Source: Burkholderiaceae bacterium (GTDB lineage: Bacteria; Pseudomonadota; Gammaproteobacteria; Burkholderiales; Burkholderiaceae_A). Taken from it: a DNA stretch of 44,128 bases. This document shows positions 28,724 to 37,112 of this stretch, piece after piece; positions within the stretch are counted from its first letter, which is position 1; the number at the start of each line of letters is the position of its first letter. The position numbers and the translations under genes were made by a program. Location: contig VERJ01000012.1 in assembly GCA_018882795.1 (NCBI GenBank), forward strand, positions 1-44,128, written 5' to 3'. The notes under the pieces are model-generated. The model saw only the letters and a list, made by a program, of their open reading frames with translations, did not search any database and was not told where the DNA came from.

Positions 28724-28813
28724 TGGACTACGGCACAAACCCCGTCATCTCTTTAGTCGGGCTGGGTTTTTTCAATAAAGTCATGCGGCGGGTTTATCCT
28801 GGTTCTAAATAAT
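28724..28813 (+). CDS. Possible 29-residue peptide
   Basis: ATG preceded by GAAGGG at 7-nt spacing; the frame MDYGTNPVISLVGLGFFNKV... ends 14 bp before the DUF3429 gene. It could be a leader peptide. The DNA also contains CCCCG...CGGG followed by TTTTTT (about 28740-28770), so this may instead be a terminator region. Confidence 0.2.
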
Positions 28814-28827
28814 TTCTCCAATTAAAT

Positions 28828-29286
28828 ATGACAAATTTCTCTCGATCGGTTCAGAAGCTGCCGGGTCTGGTGGCCGCCTTGGGATATGGCGGTTTGATTC
28901 CTTTTTTGGTCTGTGTTCTTGGACAAATGACAGGTCTTTTTGCAGACCGAGTCAACTGGCTGTATCTGCTGCTTGGCTATGGTGCAGTGATTCTGAGCTT
29001 TGTCGGTGCATTGCATTGGGCGTTTGGAATGACGATTCCCGAACTCGCTGCGGGGCGGCGTCAACAGGCCTATCTCTGGAGTGTGGTACCAGCATTGATT
29101 GGTTTTTTGGCGCTGGCAATTCCTCCTCGCCTGGGGTGCTCGCTACTGATTCTTGGTTTTGCGCTTGCCTATTGGCAGGATATTGACCTGGCAAGTCGGG
29201 TGCCGCTTCCAGCCTGGTATCTAAAACTGCGTGTCCGACTCTCAGTGGTGGCCTGCGGCTGCCTGGTCATCGGCAGTTTTAGTTAA
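28828..29286 (+). CDS. DUF3429 family membrane protein
   Basis: A 152-residue protein with five hydrophobic helices. The pattern ALGYGGLIPFLVC, LLLGYGAVILSFVGALHWAFGM and LLILGFALAYWQDIDL is typical of DUF3429, small inner-membrane proteins of unknown function. It is preceded by an AT-rich stretch and no clear ribosome-binding site. Confidence 0.8.
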   Translation: MTNFSRSVQKLPGLVAALGYGGLIPFLVCVLGQMTGLFADRVNWLYLLLGYGAVILSFVGALHWAFGMTIPELAAGRRQQAYLWSVVPALIGFLALAIPPRLGCSLLILGFALAYWQDIDLASRVPLPAWYLKLRVRLSVVACGCLVIGSFS

Positions 29287-29301
29287 GCGCACCGCTGTAA
29301 A

Positions 29302-29332
29302 GACCGGTGATCTTGCAGATCACTGCTCGGTC
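29302..29332. terminator. Hairpin between convergent genes, possible bidirectional terminator
   Basis: A perfect 7-bp stem (29307-29313 with 29317-29323, loop TGC) is extended by GACCG/CGGTC after a 4-nt bulge. It lies between the stops of the DUF3429 and DUF748 genes. There is no T-run on either strand. Confidence 0.45.
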
Positions 29333-29334
29333 CG

Positions 29335-32217
29335 TTAATGCAAAGAAAATTCTGCGCGACCTGGCGGCAGCGTCGTGGCAGTCCCTGTCTGCCGATCAAG
29401 CTTTGAGCTAAGCACAAAAATTCGCTCTGCCGGGACCCCTTGCTTGATCAGCTGATTGCGAACGGTGCGGCTACGTTGATCAGCCAGGGCCAGCAGTTCG
29501 GTCTCACCCACTTCAATATGCTGAAGTAGAAGTGCCTCCATCTCCGGCACCGGTAGTGTCTTGGTCATCAGCAGTAGATTGCGTTCCTTCTTGAAGGACG
29601 CTTTTTTATAAACTGCTGTCAGGTATTTGGGATATTCCTCAGGACTGACTTGAATTTCTCGTAGTGCGGCTGCGGATTCCCCTTTTTTGGCCAGCTCGGC
29701 CAGTTTTTCAGCCCGGACCTGCCGCTGCAAAATCGCCTGCTTGGCTCCTGTTATGTCAGCCATTGGGTTGGCGGTTCCCGTGATGTCGAGCTTTAGTGCT
29801 GGCCGATCCACCATGGCCTTTGCAATCGCATCAATGGCCTTTGCAGAGGCCCCTTCAGTGGCAGTGCTTCCTGGCGCGAATGTAATCTGTGAGAGATCCG
29901 CTCCGCCGCCAAACAAAGAGGCAATCAGCGTAAAGGGCGCGGTGGCCGCCTTCACAATCAGGTTCATCAAGGCCTTGAATACAATGCTGCCGATTTTGAA
30001 TTCCGGATCATTGATGGACCCGCTGATGGGAAGATTGATGTCGATTTCCCCCCGAGAGTTTTTCAGCAGCGCGATGGCAAGCGATACGGGGGCCGAGATC
30101 GCATCCGGGCTCTCCACTTTTTCCCCAAGAGTGAGCTGATCTAAAAAGAGTTGGTTCTCGGCTTTAAGCTGGCCGTTTTGAATCAGATAGCTGAGATTGA
30201 GTGAGAGCTTGCCCTTCTCAATCGGATAAGCGAGGTATTTGATGGAATAAGGTGACATTGGCGGCATTTCAATGCCCCGACCAATCGCCCTGATGTCTAG
30301 GAACAGCGCTTTGCCGAAGGGGTCAATTCTGCCCTGGACCGACAGGGGGGCGCTGCGATCGATTGTGCCGGTGATATCGATCACTCCGGGTGCTCCAGGC
30401 TTAAGCGGCCCGAGTGTTCCGGCGAGATTGTTCAGGCTGGCGCGAAAGTTTGGTTTGGTGAATTGGTCTGTGAAGATCAGGCTGCTGTCGGTGAGCCGAA
30501 TCTGGCCGATCTCAATCGGCAGCTCTGAATTTCGCGGTGGCTTGGTCTTGGTGTTGGGGTTCACAGCCGATGCGATAGGGCCGGGCTGTGCAGCGGTCGG
30601 CATGACAGTTGTTTGATCTTTGGGTGTTTCAAAGACCTGATAGAAATTGAGCTCGCCACTGGGCAGAATTGTGAGGCGCCCAAAAAGACCATCTGCATCA
30701 ATCTGCTGGATACCTACCTTCAGCGGCTGCGTAGTGAGCTGTAATCCACGCAGCTGCAGCCGCTTCCATCGGGCAATTTCCGCGCTGCTGTTTTGATCCA
30801 GAAGGCTTAAATTATTTAGTGCACCGTCGCCTTGAACGCGGACTGTTAGACCTTCACTGGCAGTGTCTGCAATCCGCGTTGGAGCGGTCTGAATTCGACC
30901 CTCAAAGTTCACTTCGCCCCTTGTGAACAAGGCGTTGTTCATGAGTGTACCCACGAATCGTTGGAATGCGATTGCATCGACCTGCTGGGCAGATACCCCC
31001 AGGTCTGCTTTTAAGCGCTTGGTTGGATCAGTCCATCCCGATAACGAGCCCTTCGCCTGGATTTTTCCGCCTTGATTGATCAAGGCGGAAAGGCTGATTT
31101 CAGATGGTGATTCCGGGGTGAACTCAACGTTGTCCCACGCAAATGTGAAATTTCTTGCCGTGAACGGATTCAGTGTTTTTAAGACTGGATCACTGAGTTT
31201 TATCGTGCCTTTTGGCCCGGTAGACAAACCCAGATGCCTTACTCGGCTCTTCGAGGTGAATTCCGGCGTGATGAGCTCCAATCCTTCAAAATTAAGGTTC
31301 AGGTCATCAATGGCGGCGTGTAAGGTCCCGTTGCTGGGCCGATAGCTCCCCGAGAGTCCCGCAAGACGGATGTCGCCCTGCAGGCGGGTTGTGGCAGGTT
31401 GATTGCCTTGCTGTGAAAAGGAGAGCGTTAACTGTGAGGTGAGTCTCCCCTGATTGATGGCTAACCCAGGCAGAAAATCAGCATAGGTTTCCAGCCCTGC
31501 CAATGGGAGGTCTTGCAGTTCAAGGTCAATGATCGCCTCTTTGTGTTGGCTAAAGGGATGGGTTTTGCCCTTCAGCCCAAAGGGTGCCCCGTTGAATTTC
31601 GCGCTGATGGCTGGCTCAATCCAGATTTCCTCTTTCGCGGGGAAATTAATCACCACTGGAACCCCAATAGAAAGTTCGCTGATCACATGGGTTTTATTTT
31701 TAACCTGATCTTGGAATTCAATCTCCCCCCGATTTAGTCTGATGTTATAAATCGCGAATTGTGGCGTTCCCCCCGACGGGGGTGTTTTTGCGAAGCGCTC
31801 AAGAATATCGGCAATACTGAGCCTGCCGCCTGTATCTCGCGATACCTTGAGTTTCGGCCCCTCAACGGTCAGCGCTTGTATGACGGGGGCTCGATGCAGT
31901 AGCGAGGCGCTGCTGAAATTGACAGAGATCCCCTGTATGTGAAGTAGATGCGCCGGACCATTGGCCTGTGCAATACGCAGATCTTTCAGATCAATCCGAA
32001 ATCGGTAGGGAGAGATCGTGACGTCACCGAGTGTGACCCTTCGCCCCAGGGTGTCCGTTAATACGCTCTCCATCTTGCCTTTGACATAGCCTGGAAGCCA
32101 CAAAGCGCCGATCAGACCAAAGGCCAGGGTAAGACCCACGAACGACAATACGACCACTCGATAGCGGATTAGCCATCGGCGCAGCAAGGTGATGGTGGTG
32201 GAAAGCGTCGGTCTCAC
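29335..32217 (-). CDS. DUF748 (AsmA-like) envelope protein with OmpA-like C-terminal region
   Basis: A 960-residue protein. A single N-terminal membrane anchor (about 20-45, VVVLSFVGLTLAFGLIGALWLPG) is followed by a long beta-rich region that begins GRRVTLGDVTISPYRFRIDLKDLRI, the usual opening of DUF748/AsmA-like proteins. Near 700-760 is YLAYPIEKGKLSLNLSYLIQNGQL and an ISGSINDPEFKIGSIV segment, both family hallmarks. The last 100 residues (MVDRPALKLDITGTANPMAD ... LADQRSRTVRNQLIKQGVPAERIFVLSS) resemble a peptidoglycan-binding OmpA-type module. Members are thought to bridge the periplasm and take part in lipid transport or outer-membrane upkeep. It looks monocistronic. Confidence 0.88.
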   Translation of the reverse strand: MRPTLSTTITLLRRWLIRYRVVVLSFVGLTLAFGLIGALWLPGYVKGKMESVLTDTLGRRVTLGDVTISPYRFRIDLKDLRIAQANGPAHLLHIQGISVNFSSASLLHRAPVIQALTVEGPKLKVSRDTGGRLSIADILERFAKTPPSGGTPQFAIYNIRLNRGEIEFQDQVKNKTHVISELSIGVPVVINFPAKEEIWIEPAISAKFNGAPFGLKGKTHPFSQHKEAIIDLELQDLPLAGLETYADFLPGLAINQGRLTSQLTLSFSQQGNQPATTRLQGDIRLAGLSGSYRPSNGTLHAAIDDLNLNFEGLELITPEFTSKSRVRHLGLSTGPKGTIKLSDPVLKTLNPFTARNFTFAWDNVEFTPESPSEISLSALINQGGKIQAKGSLSGWTDPTKRLKADLGVSAQQVDAIAFQRFVGTLMNNALFTRGEVNFEGRIQTAPTRIADTASEGLTVRVQGDGALNNLSLLDQNSSAEIARWKRLQLRGLQLTTQPLKVGIQQIDADGLFGRLTILPSGELNFYQVFETPKDQTTVMPTAAQPGPIASAVNPNTKTKPPRNSELPIEIGQIRLTDSSLIFTDQFTKPNFRASLNNLAGTLGPLKPGAPGVIDITGTIDRSAPLSVQGRIDPFGKALFLDIRAIGRGIEMPPMSPYSIKYLAYPIEKGKLSLNLSYLIQNGQLKAENQLFLDQLTLGEKVESPDAISAPVSLAIALLKNSRGEIDINLPISGSINDPEFKIGSIVFKALMNLIVKAATAPFTLIASLFGGGADLSQITFAPGSTATEGASAKAIDAIAKAMVDRPALKLDITGTANPMADITGAKQAILQRQVRAEKLAELAKKGESAAALREIQVSPEEYPKYLTAVYKKASFKKERNLLLMTKTLPVPEMEALLLQHIEVGETELLALADQRSRTVRNQLIKQGVPAERIFVLSSKLDRQTGTATTLPPGRAEFSLH

Positions 32218-32286
32218 TGACGTATTATCGTCTCTCTGCTGCGCAGTATTGCTCCACGCGTCAAGAGTATTGTAGTGAGAGGATCG

Positions 32287-32631
32287 CTAATTAGGAAAAA
32301 CAACCTGCATTGTTTCGGGGTTGATGAATGAGCGATAGGGGCATGAACGATTTCGTATATTGGTCGTAAATTCAAAACCATTCAGGGTTTTGTATAAGCA
32401 CTGGTTAATGCTGTAGTCGCCAGTGCGTGACTCTCGGATTAGATCGGCGGAGTCCCACCTGCCGCGATCCAATCCATGGGTTTCTCTCTGGCGTCTTTCG
32501 TTCTCGGATCTTGCAAAGTCGCCCATAAAATCCCGGAAGTTGAGGGCGTAACTACTCGTAGGACAATATCCGATCAATACAAAAATTAGGGAAGTTATCG
32601 CCTTGGCCAAGTTTTTTGGCTGGGACTGCAT
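32287..32631 (-). CDS. Small exported hypothetical protein
   Basis: From the ATG at 32631 the 114-residue product begins MQSQPKNLAKAITSLIFVLIGY and has a signal peptide ending SYA-L. The mature part is charged (FARSENERRQRETHGLDRGRWDSADLIRES) and has two cysteines (NQCLYK, NRSCPYRSF) that could form a disulphide. An ATG at 32646 adds five residues. No family recognised. Confidence 0.6.
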   Translation of the reverse strand: MQSQPKNLAKAITSLIFVLIGYCPTSSYALNFRDFMGDFARSENERRQRETHGLDRGRWDSADLIRESRTGDYSINQCLYKTLNGFEFTTNIRNRSCPYRSFINPETMQVVFPN

Positions 32632-32668
32632 CAGGCAGCTGCGCAAGAGGTTTTAACTTTCAGCATAA

Positions 32669-32700
32669 AAAAAGCGCAGCGATCGTTCGCTGCGCTTTTT
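32669..32700 (-). terminator. Strong terminator after the outer-membrane protein gene
   Basis: A perfect 14-bp stem (32669-32682 with 32687-32700, loop TCGT). On the minus strand, GCGCAGCGA pairs with its complement and ends in a run of T. It lies 13 bp past the stop of the 32713-33321 gene. The A/T runs make it usable in both directions. Confidence 0.88.
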
Positions 32701-32712
32701 CTTGGTCTGCGC

Positions 32713-33321
32713 TTAGAACGAAGCAGTCAGGCTAAGAAATACCACCTGGGGCTTTACCTCGAGGGCTTTGGCCTCGGTGCTAGTGGTTGATCCTGCCTTT
32801 CCATGGGCTTCATACTCCAGACCAAGCCTGACCATGTCGGTAAGCAGCCACTCAATACCGGCGCCGTAAAGACCGTTGGTTTCTGATTCCCTGTATGTGT
32901 AAGCAGCCCCAGCGTTATCGCCGTTTTCTTTGTTGATCAGGTACGTGACACCCAGCTTGAGGAATGGCTTCAGGGGGCCTGAAATTGTGGGATAAAGCTT
33001 CGCTGCAAGGCCGTAGCTGCTCACCTTGTTTTTCGCTGTTCTTCCGGTGGTTGTATTTGCGGTGTCTGCCTCACCAAACTGGCTGTAGCTCAGCTCAGTC
33101 GCGATGTTTTGGTTGTACTGGTACCCAACTGCGACCCGGTATGCTGCATCTGCATCAGTAAATCTTGTAAAGGTGTTGGCAGCGGGTCTGAGACGGTCTA
33201 GGTCTGCGTAGCCCGCTCCGATGGAGGCGTAGAAACCCTCCGCCAGCGTATTTTTAGGGGCTTGCTGCGCCGAGACAGAAAGGGGGATGAGCGTTAGCAA
33301 CGCCAGGGCCAATTTTTTCAC
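32713..33321 (-). CDS. Outer-membrane beta-barrel protein, OmpW/OmpA-like porin fold
   Basis: A 202-residue protein with a signal peptide (MKKLALALLTLIPLSVSA-QQ when started at GTG 33321, preceded by GGAGAA). Mature residues alternate polar/apolar in strands such as FYASIGAGYADLD, AAYRVAVGYQYNQNIATELSYSQF, KPFLKLGVTYLIN and LYGAGIEWLLTDMVRLGLEYEAHG, and end in aromatic F (VFLSLTASF), the BAM signal. It fits a small eight-stranded barrel. A longer frame from 33378 lacks a clean signal. Function unknown. Confidence 0.82.
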   Translation of the reverse strand: MKKLALALLTLIPLSVSAQQAPKNTLAEGFYASIGAGYADLDRLRPAANTFTRFTDADAAYRVAVGYQYNQNIATELSYSQFGEADTANTTTGRTAKNKVSSYGLAAKLYPTISGPLKPFLKLGVTYLINKENGDNAGAAYTYRESETNGLYGAGIEWLLTDMVRLGLEYEAHGKAGSTTSTEAKALEVKPQVVFLSLTASF

Positions 33322-33420
33322 AGCTTGTTCTCCGTATAGTGATAAAAATAATCGAAATCCTAAAACTGCCCTAGACATTTGTCAACGAGCGGCGCCCTGT
33401 CTGTAAATGACTGGCGAATA

Positions 33421-33435
33421 TTCAAACATTTTGAT
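33421..33435 (+). promoter_or_regulatory. Candidate LysR operator upstream of the pirin gene
   Basis: TTCAA-ACATT-TTGAT, one mismatch from the TTCAA-N5-TTGAA motif found upstream of the LysR and cytochrome b561 genes. Centre is 84 bp before the pirin ATG. Confidence 0.45.
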
Positions 33436-33511
33436 CAATTTCATCAAATCTCCCGTCACTGCCTGGCCGTTCTCATCGGCAGACTAAGGTCATCAGATAG
33501 GAGATGCTTTC

Positions 33512-34213
33512 ATGTTGAAGATCAGAAAATCTCAGGATCGGGGCTATGCCGATCACGGTTGGTTAAAGAGCTATCACTCGTTTTCTTTTGCTGAATACTA
33601 TGACCCGGCTCACATGGGCTGGGGGAATCTTTTGGTGATCAACGAGGACCGGATCGATCCGGAAACCGGGTTTGGCAGGCACGGCCATCGCGATATGGAG
33701 ATCATCAGTTATGTGCTCTCTGGCGAACTGCTCCATCAGGACAGCATGAACAATGTGGCCACGATTCCGCCTGGAGACATTCAGCGTATGAGTGCCGGCA
33801 CAGGAGTCATGCACAGCGAATTCAACCATGCCCGCGATCAGGTGACCCATTTCCTGCAGATCTGGATCAAACCGGACCGCAGGGGAATTTCGCCTGGCTA
33901 TGAACAGACGACGATTCCATCGGCACAGAAGCGGGGACGCCTACAGCTGGTGGCCTCCCCAGACGGCGCCGAAGGTGGCGTCAGGATTCATGCCGACGCG
34001 AGTCTTTTCGCTGGTCTTTTTGATGGGGATGAGCAGGCGGCCATGCAGGTGAACCCAAAGCGCAAGGCCTATGTGCATGTGATCCGAGGTCAGCTTGAGG
34101 TCAATGGTGTGGCCATCGGCGGTGGGGATGCTGTGCTGATGGAGGGCGAATCGACGATTATGCTGTCCCGCGGAAAGGATGCTGAAGTCCTGGTTTTTGA
34201 CCTGGCGCCCTGA
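33512..34213 (+). CDS. Pirin-family protein (YhhW-like bicupin)
   Basis: A 233-residue bicupin. The N-terminal cupin has the metal site in FGRHGHRDMEIISYVLSGELLHQDS and later GTGVMHSEFNHA, supplying three His and one Glu. The family includes quercetin 2,3-dioxygenase-type enzymes and redox-linked regulators; substrate uncertain. AGGAG precedes the ATG. The link with a LysR gene is common in proteobacteria and suggests a stress-responsive role. Confidence 0.9.
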   Translation: MLKIRKSQDRGYADHGWLKSYHSFSFAEYYDPAHMGWGNLLVINEDRIDPETGFGRHGHRDMEIISYVLSGELLHQDSMNNVATIPPGDIQRMSAGTGVMHSEFNHARDQVTHFLQIWIKPDRRGISPGYEQTTIPSAQKRGRLQLVASPDGAEGGVRIHADASLFAGLFDGDEQAAMQVNPKRKAYVHVIRGQLEVNGVAIGGGDAVLMEGESTIMLSRGKDAEVLVFDLAP

Positions 34214-34278
34214 ATCTCGGGGTATTGCGGCGGGATAGGCCATGGCCGCCTTGTGGGGTTGGGCTATTCGGTGGCACC

Positions 34279-34295
34279 ATTCAAGAATATTGAAT
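34279..34295 (+). promoter_or_regulatory. LysR-type operator in the regulator's own promoter
   Basis: ATTCAA-GAATA-TTGAAT, a perfect inverted repeat that fits the T-N11-A rule of LysR-family sites. It ends 13 bp before the ATG, a position suited to autorepression. Confidence 0.6.
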
Positions 34296-34308
34296 ATTGG
34301 AGCCCTTT

Positions 34309-35253
34309 ATGCCCAACTATCGCGATGCCTTGACCCCAGTCAGCCTGACGCTTCTGCAGCAGATTGCCGATTCGGGCAGCTTCGCCGCGGCTGCGCGGGC
34401 CTTAAACATGGTACCCAGTGCACTCACCTATCGTGTTCAACAGATTGAAGAGGCTCTGGATGTATTGCTCTTTGATCGCAGTTCTCGCCAGGCAAAACTC
34501 ACTGAAGCGGGTACTGAACTGTTGCGGGAAGGTGCCGGGCTGCTCGCAGAGGTCGATGCAATCGCCAATCGTATCAAGCGGGTGGCGACTGGCTGGGAGG
34601 CTGAGCTGACGATTGCAGTCGACAGCATCATCGACAGGGTGACGGTGATGGAGTTGTGCGCCAATTTCTTTTCCCTCAATCCACCCACGCGTCTAAAGCT
34701 GCGTTCTGAAACGCTCTCTGGGACCTTAGAGGCCCTCACAAGCGGTGAGGCAGATATCGCCTTGGGTGTCGTGATGGACAACAACAGCCACACCGGTTTG
34801 CACCGTGAATCTTTGGGCACAGTGGGTTTTGTGTTTTCTGTTGCACCTCACCATCCTCTGGCAGAAGTGGCTGACCCGCTGCCCGACAGTCTGATTCGGC
34901 AATATCGCGCAGCCGTTATCTCGGACTCCACGCGCAGCGGCCGTAACCTGTCGATTGGCCTGTTGCCGGGCCAGGATGTGTTCACCGTTCCCGATATGCC
35001 GAGTAAGGTGGATGCACAGGTACGGGGGATGGGGATTGGATTTTTACCGACATGCTTGGCGCAGCCCTACATTGATACAGGCAGGCTGATTGTGAAGCGT
35101 GTGGACCGCGCCGAGCACAAAATTCAGTCGAGCTATGCATGGCGTAAAAGTGGTCGGGGCGGTCCGGGCAAGGCCCTGGCATGGTGGCTGGAACAACTCA
35201 AGCGGCCGGTCACCCGAGCGGCGTTGTTGGGCGAACGCTGTCGCATTCAATAA
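34309..35253 (+). CDS. LysR-family transcriptional regulator
   Basis: A 314-residue regulator. The winged helix is at about 10-65 (TLLQQIADSGSFAAAARALNMVPSALTYRVQQIEEALDVLLFDRSSRQAKLTEAG). The effector domain follows, with VDSIIDRVTVMELCANFF and SGEADIALGVVMD. I start at ATG 34309, preceded by GGAG; a TTG at 34297 is inside the Shine-Dalgarno region. It probably controls pirin and the cytochrome b561-YceI-YceI-AzoR operon. The inducer is not known. Relatives next to such genes respond to quinones, aromatics or oxidants. Confidence 0.92.
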   Translation: MPNYRDALTPVSLTLLQQIADSGSFAAAARALNMVPSALTYRVQQIEEALDVLLFDRSSRQAKLTEAGTELLREGAGLLAEVDAIANRIKRVATGWEAELTIAVDSIIDRVTVMELCANFFSLNPPTRLKLRSETLSGTLEALTSGEADIALGVVMDNNSHTGLHRESLGTVGFVFSVAPHHPLAEVADPLPDSLIRQYRAAVISDSTRSGRNLSIGLLPGQDVFTVPDMPSKVDAQVRGMGIGFLPTCLAQPYIDTGRLIVKRVDRAEHKIQSSYAWRKSGRGGPGKALAWWLEQLKRPVTRAALLGERCRIQ

Positions 35254-35280
35254 AAACCGGGGGTTCTTCGGCCGTATTCC

Positions 35281-35295
35281 TTCAATAATTTTGAA
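35281..35295 (+). promoter_or_regulatory. Candidate LysR operator of the cytochrome b561-yceI-azoR operon
   Basis: TTCAA-TAATT-TTGAA, a perfect inverted repeat with the same half-sites and spacing as the one in the lysR promoter. Its centre is 56 bp upstream of the cytochrome gene, a position suited to activation. Confidence 0.6.
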
Positions 35296-35343
35296 TCATG
35301 TCGTGAAATTCAGCGGCTGATTGGCCCCTTAGCCGAGGACACA

Positions 35344-35937
35344 ATGACGTCTCGATCAGGACGCATATTGATGACCTCGACACATAACACCGCCTACACC
35401 TGCACAGCCAAGGCGCTGCACTGGGGCATGGCCATCATGCTCTTTGGCCTGCTGGCACTGGGCTTTTACATGCAGGGTCTGCCGCTCTCGCCCGATAAGC
35501 TAAAGCTTTACTCGTGGCATAAGTGGGCTGGCGTGACCGCATTCCTTCTGGTGTTGGCCCGTCTGGCCTGGCGTATCGCCAATCCGCCGCCGGCCCTACC
35601 GGCAAGCATGTCCAAACATCTGCAGCGTGCAGCGTATGCCGGTCATGCTGCCTTGTATGGCCTGATGCTGCTCATTCCGCTGAGTGGCTGGCTGATGAGT
35701 TCAGCGAAGGGCTTTCAAACGGTGTGGTTTGGTGTGCTTCCGATTCCGGACCTATTGGAGAAAGATCGCGAGCTGGGTGATCTGCTTCAGATCGTGCACA
35801 TGACGCTGAATTGGCTGTTCGCGGCGCTACTTGGCGGACACATTGTTGTGGCCTTGAAGCATCACTTTATTGACAAGGACGACATTCTCACTCGGATGTT
35901 GTCGCGATACTCACCGACAAAGGAAATCAAATCATGA
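35344..35937 (+). CDS. Cytochrome b561 family membrane protein
   Basis: A 197-residue four-helix di-heme b protein. Histidines stand in KALHWGMAIM, YSWHKWAGV, AGHAALYGLML and IVHMTLNWLFAALLGGHIVVALKHHF, which fits the bacterial b561/CybB family. It passes electrons between the quinone pool and a periplasmic partner, and related superoxide:quinone oxidoreductases scavenge superoxide. The ATG at 35344 has GAGG upstream; ATG 35371 is possible. First gene of a four-gene operon with a 4-nt overlap with the next. Confidence 0.9.
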   Translation: MTSRSGRILMTSTHNTAYTCTAKALHWGMAIMLFGLLALGFYMQGLPLSPDKLKLYSWHKWAGVTAFLLVLARLAWRIANPPPALPASMSKHLQRAAYAGHAALYGLMLLIPLSGWLMSSAKGFQTVWFGVLPIPDLLEKDRELGDLLQIVHMTLNWLFAALLGGHIVVALKHHFIDKDDILTRMLSRYSPTKEIKS

Positions 35938-36485
35938 AGCGCTTCATTGCTTGTATGGCCATGCTGACCGCCTTCGCGGCGCACGCAGCTGAGTACAACC
36001 AAGTCCAGCTCGATAAAAGCGCAATCAATTTCACCTATCAGCAGATGGGTGTGAAAATGGATGGCAAGTTCAAGAAGTTTGCTGCGAAATTAAGTTTTGA
36101 TCCAGCTAAACCCTCTGCCGCCAAGGCGGTGTTCGACGTTGATTTGGCGAGCATTGACACTGGTTCTGACGAATCTGACCAGGAGGTTGCTGGCAAGGCA
36201 TGGTTCAACACAAAGGCCTTCCCGGTCGCCCGCTTTGTTTCGGGGGCGGTGAAATCGCTTGGCGGCAATAAATATGAAGTTCTCGGCCAGCTCACGATCA
36301 AAGGCAAGACTCAGGAAGTTGTTGTTCCTGCGACCTTTACGGCGCAGGGCAAAGGTGGTGTGTTTGATGGGGCTTTTGTGATCCGTCGCGGTGATTTCAG
36401 CATCGGCGAAGGTGCCTGGGCCAAGTTCGACATTCTTGCTAATGACATTCAGATCAAGTTTCGTATTAACGCCAGCAGTCATTAA
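35934..36485 (+). CDS. Periplasmic YceI-family protein (copy 1)
   Basis: A 183-residue protein with a signal peptide (MKRFIACMAMLTAFAAHA). The lipocalin-like fold is shown by FTYQQMGVKMDGKFKKFAAKLSFDPAKPSAAKAVFDVDLASIDTGSDESDQEVAGKAWFNTKAFPVARFVS and LTIKGKTQEVVVP. YceI proteins bind polyisoprenoids such as ubiquinone-8 in a barrel. Its start overlaps the cytochrome b561 stop (ATGA), so the two may act on the same quinone-like ligand. The sequence is clearly different from copy 2, so the duplication is old or the pair is ancestral. Confidence 0.9.
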   Translation: MKRFIACMAMLTAFAAHAAEYNQVQLDKSAINFTYQQMGVKMDGKFKKFAAKLSFDPAKPSAAKAVFDVDLASIDTGSDESDQEVAGKAWFNTKAFPVARFVSGAVKSLGGNKYEVLGQLTIKGKTQEVVVPATFTAQGKGGVFDGAFVIRRGDFSIGEGAWAKFDILANDIQIKFRINASSH

Positions 36486-36514
36486 TCCCTCAACCTTTAC
36501 CGGAGAAAACCCTT

Positions 36515-37084
36515 ATGAAAAAGCAATTTGCCACTTTTGTGATTGCACTCGCAGCAGCTACATCGGCTTATGCCGCACCCCAGACTTATGTTGTCGATTC
36601 CACACATACCTTCTCACGCTTCTCTTACAGCCACTTTGGATATTCGACCCAGCTTTCCCGGTTTAACAAGAACACCGGCAAAGTCGTGTTTGATAAGGCT
36701 GCCAAGACAGGTTCGGTCGACATATTGATCGACATGAAATCTGTGGATACTGGCTATGCTACTTTCGATGAGCACATTCAGGGCGAGGATTTCCTGGATA
36801 CTGCAAAATACCCGACAGCCACTTTCAAGTCTACGAAAGTGGTCTTTGAGGGCGACAAGCCGGCCAAGGTGGAAGGCAACCTGACCATCAAAGGGGTGTC
36901 CAAGCCCGTGACCTTGAATGTGACCTCGTTCCACGCCATGCCTCATCCGATGCTCAAGAAAGATGCTATCGGTGCCAATGCCTGGACTGTGATCAAGCGT
37001 TCTGAATTCAATGCAGGCAAGTTTGCTCCCCACGTTGGCGATGAGGTTCGTATTGATGTCGCCATTGAGGCAATCAAGGAATAA
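36515..37084 (+). CDS. Periplasmic YceI-family protein (copy 2)
   Basis: A 189-residue protein with a signal peptide (cleavage near SAYA-AP). Canonical YceI blocks are [59 protein letters not shown] and [16 protein letters not shown]. It would bind a polyisoprenoid quinone or related lipid in the periplasm. It follows copy 1 by 29 bp in the same operon, before azoR. Confidence 0.92.
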   Translation: MKKQFATFVIALAAATSAYAAPQTYVVDSTHTFSRFSYSHFGYSTQLSRFNKNTGKVVFDKAAKTGSVDILIDMKSVDTGYATFDEHIQGEDFLDTAKYPTATFKSTKVVFEGDKPAKVEGNLTIKGVSKPVTLNVTSFHAMPHPMLKKDAIGANAWTVIKRSEFNAGKFAPHVGDEVRIDVAIEAIKE

Positions 37085-37112
37085 TCCCGATCAGGAATCG
37101 AAAGGAATCTTC

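Noticed and set aside
33430-33447. TTGAT ... ATCAA upstream of pirin as an FNR box
   Set aside because: The half-sites are separated by 7 bp instead of 4; the overlapping LysR-type motif fits better.
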